Virus record (IMG/VR): IMGVR_UViG_3300036770_001877
Span: 1-64,000 of that record
DNA length: 64,000 nt
From: a virus
Direction: 5' to 3' (one strand)
Of this stretch, positions 58,851-64,000 are shown one piece after another. The notes beneath the pieces were generated by a model. That model searched no databases. It saw nothing but the letters and a program-made list of their open reading frames with translations, and was not told the origin of the DNA. Numbering within the stretch: position 1 is the stretch's first letter; each line of letters opens with the position of its first letter. The translations under genes were made by a program, and so were the position numbers.

Positions 58851-60813
58851 TTAGCAACCTTTGGCGAACAATATCTTTGGCGACCATTATCAACGCAGAA
58901 GGCTCGGCAATAGCGCGGAATATATCCGCACCATGCGCTAACTTGGCAGGGTCAGAGTAGTGCTCGATACTTCCGAGATACACGACCGCAACAAGACAAC
59001 CTTGTTCTTTCATGCGTGCGATTATGTTGTCGTTCTCATTACCCCACCATTGTCCGTCAGTAAGTATCACAACAAGTTTGGTAGGTCGTTGGCTTGCCAA
59101 CATGACTCGCTCGGTTTCGATTAGACCATAGTGCGGGTCTGTTCCACCGCAGGAAGAAACGAATCTGTAATCAGTATCCGCTCGCTCCTCACCTGAATAC
59201 AACAATTTTGATACATGGTTGAAAGTGACTACGGATACACGCCCGTCAATTTGTTCAATAGCGCGTTTTATCACCCACGCTGAACGGCATACCGAGTCAA
59301 TATCCCTGCCCATTGAGCCCGAGTGGTCGAGTAGTAGCACCGCTTCAATTTCATGGTTGTCGTTGCCGATTTCCCACCTATCGAATAGTTTGCCTATGTC
59401 GTTCAGGTCAGAGTTCATGGCTCGCTTCATGTTGAGGCGACCACTTGGCTTCTCCCTGTTCCACGCGGGGTCTGCTTCAATGCGAAGTTGCTCTAGTTCT
59501 TGGGCGAACATGCGAGCGGTTGCTATGTCACCATGCGTGGGCGAACGCAGGTCACCTGTTTTGCGACCGAGAATTGACTTATTCGCATTTGATTTAGTAA
59601 TAGATAATTGTGTTTCCCGAACCTTATTTAGTAATTCCTTATTTTGTTTGGCTTGGGTCACTTCCTCAGTAAGTTTGTCGAGTGCTTTTTGGTCGCGCTT
59701 TGCTTGTTCTGCCATAGGCGCGTTTGTTTCCTCATCACCCGAATTACCTGCCGAGTCACCAACACCTTTTAGTTTTTTATCATCAGGTTGTTGAGTGTCA
59801 CTATCGAAGTCAGGGCACGCTTGGTCGTTATGTATGTCCATGCCCTCTTGTTGCTTCCCTGTTTCAGGTCGCCCGTTCTTTAGTGGTCGGCGACCACCAC
59901 ACCCGTTTGGAGTGTTGATATTAGGTGGCAGGTAGCGGTGGAGAGTTCTTATCAGAAACTTTGCCTTCTCATAATCACGGGGAAAGACAAGGGTGCGGTA
60001 AGCGTTGATAGTGCGCCACACAATACGGGCTTGTGTTGCTCCATATTTACGGGCATACGCTCGACCTAGTTCTGTTCTAGTTTCGTATGAGAAATAACGG
60101 CGACCCGCTAACAAGATAAAGTTGTCAGAGAAATCGAGCCCGTCTGCTTGTTTGTCATTGAGTATGTAATCGCCGAGCGTTGCTATCAGGAAGTTGCGAG
60201 TAGTTGGAAACTTCTCGACAAGATAGGTTTCAGCGCGGTTGTCCTCTAATATGTTGAAACTAACTTGATAGTCTTGTTCCATTACCCATTGACCGAGTTC
60301 AGTTCCTATGCGTGGGGAGTATAGGAGATGAGCGAGTTCATGGTAATTGAGCCCATGAATACCCATAATCGTATTATCGTCATTGTCTTTTATTATTTTT
60401 TCATTGAAAGATATGACTTTGCCGTCGTTCCATGCTGGAGCGTCTAAGTCATTGTCCTCAGGCATACCGATACGGACTTCAATATCGAGCCCTGTGAGAA
60501 TACTGTCGGCACGCTCATACACCGAAGCAATACTGTCTAGCAAGTTATTACGGACTTGAAGTAGTTGTTGCTTTTCCTCACGGATAGTTTCGAGTTCGTT
60601 CTTGTAGTCCTCTTGTAGGTCGAAAAATCTTGCGTGGTTTTTCTCCATGACTTCATCAGGAGTCATGCCACGCTTCTTACCTATCTCGGTAGCCTTGTCG
60701 AGGTTTAGGTCAATGACATACTCAGGGTCAGGGTTGTCGCGCATGAAGTCGTCGAAACTAATCCACTCATTATCGCTCAGTTCTGCTCTGAGGTTGCGGT
60801 TTATCTTTGGCAT
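58840..60813 (-). CDS. CobT-like VWA protein with HExxH motif
   Basis: The 657-residue protein starts at an ATG overlapping the upstream AAA+ stop (TAATG). Residues 70-100 are coiled-coil-like. NYHELAHLLYSPR supplies an HExxH motif (H158, E159, H162) and a later NILEDNRAE (E190) is a possible third zinc ligand. A low-complexity acidic linker (about 310-400) follows. The C-terminal VWA domain has the MIDAS DHSGSMG (about residue 496), with TFNHVS and LTDGQWWG. The layout resembles CobT and MoxR-associated VWA proteins that work with a AAA+ partner. The substrate is unknown. Confidence 0.8.
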   Translation of the reverse strand: MPKINRNLRAELSDNEWISFDDFMRDNPDPEYVIDLNLDKATEIGKKRGMTPDEVMEKNHARFFDLQEDYKNELETIREEKQQLLQVRNNLLDSIASVYERADSILTGLDIEVRIGMPEDNDLDAPAWNDGKVISFNEKIIKDNDDNTIMGIHGLNYHELAHLLYSPRIGTELGQWVMEQDYQVSFNILEDNRAETYLVEKFPTTRNFLIATLGDYILNDKQADGLDFSDNFILLAGRRYFSYETRTELGRAYARKYGATQARIVWRTINAYRTLVFPRDYEKAKFLIRTLHRYLPPNINTPNGCGGRRPLKNGRPETGKQQEGMDIHNDQACPDFDSDTQQPDDKKLKGVGDSAGNSGDEETNAPMAEQAKRDQKALDKLTEEVTQAKQNKELLNKVRETQLSITKSNANKSILGRKTGDLRSPTHGDIATARMFAQELEQLRIEADPAWNREKPSGRLNMKRAMNSDLNDIGKLFDRWEIGNDNHEIEAVLLLDHSGSMGRDIDSVCRSAWVIKRAIEQIDGRVSVVTFNHVSKLLYSGEERADTDYRFVSSCGGTDPHYGLIETERVMLASQRPTKLVVILTDGQWWGNENDNIIARMKEQGCLVAVVYLGSIEHYSDPAKLAHGADIFRAIAEPSALIMVAKDIVRQRLLSYL

Positions 60814-62180
60814 TAGAGGCTCACCTCATCTACCTGCTTGGGTGCTACCGCGACTTCAATGCCTAGTTCCTTGCCGATATTGTGCTTGTAAGTGTCGAGC
60901 ACTAGGGTCACCGCTTCACGCTCGGTGTCGTCAATGAAAGTGTTTGCGTAGCACTCGGTCGCGTAGTCGAGCCCGAGATTTTCTGTGTTCTTGATGAAAT
61001 TGACGAGAGAGCGGGTCGAGATAGGGGTGTTGAGTTTGCCCTTTATCATCAGGTCACGGAGTTTGTCTGCCATTTCGAGCAACGCCTTGTTCTTGACAAG
61101 TTTGTTTTCAATGCTCGGGTCGTATGGGAAGTTGAGTTTGTGATGAAATCTATCTACCCACGCTTGGTTCATTGGGCGAGTTCCGCGATAGTGCGGGTTC
61201 ATGTCTGCGACTATCAGGAGTTCAGGGTGAGCCCTGATAACTTCACCGCCATTTTCCATGATTTGTATTTCACGGCGGTCGTCAAGTAAGCCGAACAAGA
61301 TAGTCGTGACACGCTCGGGCATGAAATTGACTTCGTTCAGTAGGAGCACGCCACCATTTCTAACAAGGTCTGTGACCGCGCCGTCTTGCCACCTAAAGTG
61401 TCCGTCAGGCGTTGGAATCCATGAGCCGAATAACTGTGTCGGTTCAAGTCCGATATGGCTTGAAACATTGTAGTAGCGGTGTCCTCTCGCGCTTGCGTAG
61501 GCGAGCACGCTCATTGTCTTACCGCTTCCCGCGTGACCCATAATCAAGATGTTTTCGTGATTACGCATGGCGTTGTCGTAGATGTCGAAGTCGAGTCGCC
61601 CTGCGATTTTGCGGTTGATGTAGGTCTGCGACCACTTTATTGCTGGAACGCTGGCTAGTTCCATATTTGTAAATACCGAAACGGGTTGGCGAGAGCCCAC
61701 CTGCGCTGGCGTAGCGGAAAGAGAAACTTCCTGAGCGGGGATATTTATTTCAGGTTTGACCTGTAATGGAACAAGTCTAATAGGCGTAGTTCTGCGCCCG
61801 TCTTTGAGGTAATCGTTGAGGGTGTTGTCACCTGCGGTCAGGCGGTCTGTAAGACTTGATACGACAACCCTGTGTTGCTCGCCCTGCTCGATTTGGTCTG
61901 CTTGCTCGGTCGTCACTAGGAGTTTGACCCCGAGCGTTGTGATTTGCCCGTAAGACAAGGCTTCCGAGTCTTTGAGAGTGAGAGCGACCGCCGTAGGCGA
62001 GTGAGTGGTGCTGGTGAGTGGCAGGTCGTCTAGTTCGACCTGCTTCCATGCTTGACCGCGACCCCGAGAGCCTGTGCTGACTCGGTGGAAGTAACGGACT
62101 TCGTTATTGACGGGTGCGACAATAGTTTGTTCCTTCGCCCCGTTCGTATCGGTAGTTTCTACCAATAGCGCAATAGACAT
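60813..62180 (-). CDS. MoxR/CobS-like AAA+ ATPase
   Basis: The ATG at 62180 follows GAAAGGCTCACT on the minus strand and gives 455 residues; an upstream frame extension to 62363 is rich in odd Trp/Arg and is not favoured. The ATPase core has Walker A GHAGSGKT (about 214-221), VLLLNEVNFMP in the Walker B place (about 277), and MNPHYRGTRPMNQAWVDRFHHKLNF as sensor 1 and arginine-finger region. Walker B has Asn where Asp is usual. It is paired with the VWA gene and probably acts as a chaperone-like remodelling ATPase or a cobaltochelatase-like subunit. Confidence 0.82.
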   Translation of the reverse strand: MSIALLVETTDTNGAKEQTIVAPVNNEVRYFHRVSTGSRGRGQAWKQVELDDLPLTSTTHSPTAVALTLKDSEALSYGQITTLGVKLLVTTEQADQIEQGEQHRVVVSSLTDRLTAGDNTLNDYLKDGRRTTPIRLVPLQVKPEINIPAQEVSLSATPAQVGSRQPVSVFTNMELASVPAIKWSQTYINRKIAGRLDFDIYDNAMRNHENILIMGHAGSGKTMSVLAYASARGHRYYNVSSHIGLEPTQLFGSWIPTPDGHFRWQDGAVTDLVRNGGVLLLNEVNFMPERVTTILFGLLDDRREIQIMENGGEVIRAHPELLIVADMNPHYRGTRPMNQAWVDRFHHKLNFPYDPSIENKLVKNKALLEMADKLRDLMIKGKLNTPISTRSLVNFIKNTENLGLDYATECYANTFIDDTEREAVTLVLDTYKHNIGKELGIEVAVAPKQVDEVSL

Positions 62181-62231
62181 AGTGAGCCTTTCAGTAATCA
62201 CGCCGAGCCCTATTGCTGGCGTAGTGGGTCG

Positions 62232-62260
62232 AGTGTAATGCCATTTGTAAAATATGTAAA
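62232..62260 (-). promoter_or_regulatory. Promoter for the AAA+/VWA operon
   Basis: On the minus strand TTTACA (62255-62260) and TACACT (62232-62237) are spaced by 17 bases, giving good and fair matches to a sigma70-type promoter. The transcript would have a leader of about 45 bases before the ATG at 62180. Confidence 0.5.
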
Positions 62261-63020
62261 TACGGCGTTCCACTATTTTTCGTGTCGTTTTTCGTGTCAC
62301 CTGCTCGACCACCCACCGACAACCTTCGCACCGCCACCACCGCCACCTATACAACCTGAACAACCTATGGACAATTTTACGCTGTTACAACGGCAGGGCA
62401 GGAGAGAGCCCGAGAGCCCTATTCGCCTAATTTATTTTCAGATTTCACCCATATAACACTAATAAGAGAGAGCAATATACCGCTCGCTCGCACCGCCCTC
62501 TGGCGTGCGTTAGCACTCGCCTAGTGGGAGTGCTAGTAACTACGCTCGCCCTGCCCTTGCCGTAGGTCTGGCTATACCAACGGCTCGACAAGCCTGTCGT
62601 AGGCAGTAGCCCTGTTGGGCTCGCCAAGCCTGTCGAGCCGAGCAACTTCGTTGCCCGAAGCCCCGCGTGCCACAATGCCTGTGCCTCTGGCAGGTGACGA
62701 GCCCGCGCTCGCCTATATTGCTATTTCCCCAATATATGTTTCAGATTCAACCTGTGACATATACATAGCCATATACGCACTCTCTCTGCTCTCTCTGCCC
62801 TGCGAGCCGAGCAAGCCTGTCTATCTCTCCCTCAGGAGTCGCTGACTCTCTCGTTGGGCTCTCTAACTCTCGGAACGAGAAGCCTTTATCACAACGGCAG
62901 GCTCTCTGTCAAGCCCCAACGGGCTATTGTGAGGCAATTCACTTGTTTGGGTTGGAAGCCCTAAGCCCTGAAGCGAAGCTTCATGCCATTTGCTAGGGCT
63001 GGGCTTAGGGCTTCCAACCC
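62261..63020. other. Hairpin-dense non-coding region
   Basis: About 760 bases contain no convincing gene on either strand. It is rich in short perfect stems: TAGCACTC/GAGTGCTA (62511-62535), a 10-bp stem enclosing another (62581-62640), GCAAC-TTC-GTTGC (62642-62654), AGCCC-CAAC-GGGCT (62912-62925), and the 26-bp repeat described separately. CAAGCCTGTC is repeated three times (62589, 62625 and 62809 areas). GC content appears higher than in nearby genes. It could be a replication origin, an RNA gene or a regulatory region. Confidence 0.6.
62581..62640. repeat. Nested 60-base stem-loop
   Basis: CGGCTCGACA (62581-62590) pairs perfectly with TGTCGAGCCG (62631-62640). Inside it AGCCC and GGGCT (62608-62621) pair around TGTT. 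The whole element is a compact two-tier hairpin. Confidence 0.65.
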
Positions 63021-63026
63021 AAACAA
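62943..63026. repeat. Perfect 26-bp inverted repeat with inner hairpin
   Basis: Bases 62943-62968 and 63001-63026 are exact reverse complements over 26 bp. The 32-base spacer holds another perfect hairpin, TGAAGC-GAA-GCTTCA (62969-62983). The right arm overlaps the T tract of the adjacent minus-strand terminator. Confidence 0.85.
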
Positions 63027-63058
63027 AACTGCCCTGAGCACGCAGGCACTCAGGGCAG
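63022..63058 (-). terminator. Rho-independent terminator for the Api92-like operon
   Basis: Read on the minus strand, a perfect 10-bp stem (CTGCCCTGAG at 63029-63038 with its complement at 63049-63058) with a 10-base loop is followed by TTTTGTTT. It ends the two-gene operon that reads in from the right edge. A further 6-bp stem (63065-63087) lies just before it. Confidence 0.8.
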
Positions 63059-63082
63059 GTCTGTCTTAGCGGGAAGGGAGTG

Positions 63083-63343
63083 CTAAGAATCCAACAAAGG
63101 CTCGACAACCTTGTGCGGTCCTGAAGAAAGGCTTTCCAAGATGTCGTAAAAGGTTGAGGAAGGCTTTTCCTCTGTTGGAACAATCGAATCTACGCTTGTT
63201 TCGGCTCCATTTGTCAAGCCAATGTTGTCGTAGTCAATACCACTCATAGCCGTAGCGATAGCAACGGCGTGGTCGTAGTCATTTGCCTGAATGACTCCTT
63301 GCGCCTCGTAATGAATCGTGGCATACACCTGATAGAACGGCAT
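63083..63343 (-). CDS. Hypothetical protein (86 aa)
   Basis: The 86-residue protein starts at an ATG overlapping the upstream stop (TAATG). It begins with a beta strand and helix pattern (FYQVYATIHYEAQGVIQANDYDHAVAIATAMSG) and ends in a Ser/Pro-rich acidic region. The N-terminal half resembles a ferredoxin-like small domain. The function is unknown. Confidence 0.6.
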   Translation of the reverse strand: MPFYQVYATIHYEAQGVIQANDYDHAVAIATAMSGIDYDNIGLTNGAETSVDSIVPTEEKPSSTFYDILESLSSGPHKVVEPLLDS

Positions 63344-64000
63344 TAGACTAACCCCTCAATCGTGTCAGGAACAACAAGTTTGTTGTATTCAGCGCACCGA
63401 TACGAAGCACGAACCTCATCATACTCCTCTAGAGTATTGGAACAAGCCCAGCAATCACCATACATTTCTATTTTCAGCGCATGGTCTATACGAATGTCAT
63501 GCTCGTATGTTTGCTCGCCTGACTCCCAAAACACCTCTCCTGCGAAACAGTCGTTCTCGTCAATAAATCTACTGTGGAAGGACAATGTTGGGAACATCTC
63601 AGCAAGTTTGTCTATTGCTTGGATAGGTGGTGACCATGCTGTCGAGTAGGCATACTTCAGTTTGCCTTCCTCAACCAGCAACTGTGCGCCGTCTATCTCC
63701 CACTTAGTGCCCCACTCACGAATGTTCCAATGATACCAATCCTGCTTTGTCTCAACTTCACGCTGAAACTGTGACAAGATGTCCTCACTCATGGGTGGCA
63801 TGTTGCTAATAACGCCGTCTAACTTCTTTACGAACTCCTCAGGGCTTTCGGGCTGTTCTTGCTTAGCCTTTTCCACCCGAGCCTCGCGTTCAGCGAACTC
63901 CTCATCAGAGGTGAATCCGTGATAAGTAGCCAAGTCTGTCGGGCTCGCTATGTTCCATAACAAGAAAGAGCCGACAATGGTGGCTTCGTTTATTTCATTT
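63343..64000 (-). CDS. Api92-like (YubB ferredoxin-like) protein, 5'-partial
   Basis: The frame remains open to the last base of the window, so the true N-terminus lies beyond it; a TTG at 63963 is not a supported start. At least 219 residues are visible. The segment DWYHWNIREWGTKWEI, then YAYSTAWSPPIQAIDKLAEMFPTLSFHSRF and FAGEVFWESGE, matches the ferredoxin-like domain of Api92/YubB proteins carried by phages and plasmids, with unknown function. CWAC and a later Cys near the C-terminus could bind metal. Confidence 0.75.
   Translation of the reverse strand, partial: NEINEATIVGSFLLWNIASPTDLATYHGFTSDEEFAEREARVEKAKQEQPESPEEFVKKLDGVISNMPPMSEDILSQFQREVETKQDWYHWNIREWGTKWEIDGAQLLVEEGKLKYAYSTAWSPPIQAIDKLAEMFPTLSFHSRFIDENDCFAGEVFWESGEQTYEHDIRIDHALKIEMYGDCWACSNTLEEYDEVRASYRCAEYNKLVVPDTIEGLV

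Noticed and set aside
62181-62363. N-terminal extension of the AAA+ ATPase to 62363
   Set aside because: The extra residues are Trp/Arg/Thr-rich and unlike the family, a promoter fits inside this stretch, and the ATG at 62180 has a good ribosome-binding site.
62445-62675. Short ORFs on both strands in the hairpin region (for example 62445-62675 minus, 62615-62845 plus)
   Set aside because: No ribosome-binding sites, odd amino-acid composition and inverted repeats running through the frames; the region looks non-coding.
1-64000. tRNA genes
   Set aside because: No cloverleaf with a T-arm GGTTCRA-type motif and matching acceptor stem was seen by eye; a dedicated covariance search would be needed to exclude them fully.

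Overview
The window is one contiguous, gene-dense piece of a tailed phage genome with a contractile tail. A tail sheath, a gp19-like tail tube, a tape measure protein and a gp25/gp6-type baseplate are all recognisable. No terminase, portal, capsid, endolysin, integrase or repressor was found, so the window is only part of the genome. The genes at both edges are cut by the window ends. A WhiB-type Fe-S regulator is essentially restricted to actinobacteria and their phages, so an actinobacterial host is inferred. The moderate GC content, a photolesion glycosylase family and many small uncharacterised genes would fit a freshwater actinophage, but that habitat is a guess.

Region 1 (1-13.8 kb, +) is a host-recognition module. 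It holds four collagen-like Gly-Pro-Thr proteins, two glycine-rich adhesin-like proteins, two large paralogous fibre proteins and several small partner proteins. The order shows that a fibre cassette (2088-6186) was duplicated and diverged (6188-12000). A GT2 glycosyltransferase with TPR-like repeats follows at 13.8-14.9 kb. Region 2 (14.9-16.9 kb) has a neck-type protein, a run of tiny Lys-rich proteins including a Cys-rich metallothionein-like one, and a clear terminator. Region 3 (16.9-31.4 kb) is the tail: neck/terminator candidates, sheath, tube, a chaperone with a probable +1 frameshift, tape measure with M23 peptidase, LysM protein, hub, spike with an inserted domain, gp25, gp6/J and gpI-like proteins.

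Region 4 (31.4-47 kb) is replication and recombination. It encodes a helicase loader, DnaB-type helicase, DnaG-type primase, SNF2-type helicase, ssDNA-binding protein, family A DNA polymerase (Leu at the 762 position), RecA, a PD-(D/E)XK resolvase candidate, WhiB, a Cas4-like nuclease and a RuvC-like resolvase. Region 5 (46.9-54.9 kb) is accessory: a SpoVS homologue, many short basic or zinc-ribbon proteins, a DUF8033-like protein, a nucleotidyltransferase, a HAD-like protein, a possible TGT/DpdA-like barrel and a DUF6378 protein. A B12-dependent class II ribonucleotide reductase follows (55-57 kb).

Region 6 (57.2-64 kb) is on the minus strand and converges on the reductase operon at a large hairpin. 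It carries small zinc-ribbon genes, a pyrimidine-dimer-glycosylase-family protein, and a pair made of a VWA protein with an HExxH motif and a MoxR/CobS-like AAA+ ATPase. Upstream of that pair is an 800-base, hairpin-dense non-coding region with a perfect 26-bp inverted repeat, then an Api92-like gene cut by the window end. Adjacent start and stop codons usually overlap (ATGA, TAATG), which points to long translationally coupled operons. No tRNA, CRISPR array or insertion sequence was seen.
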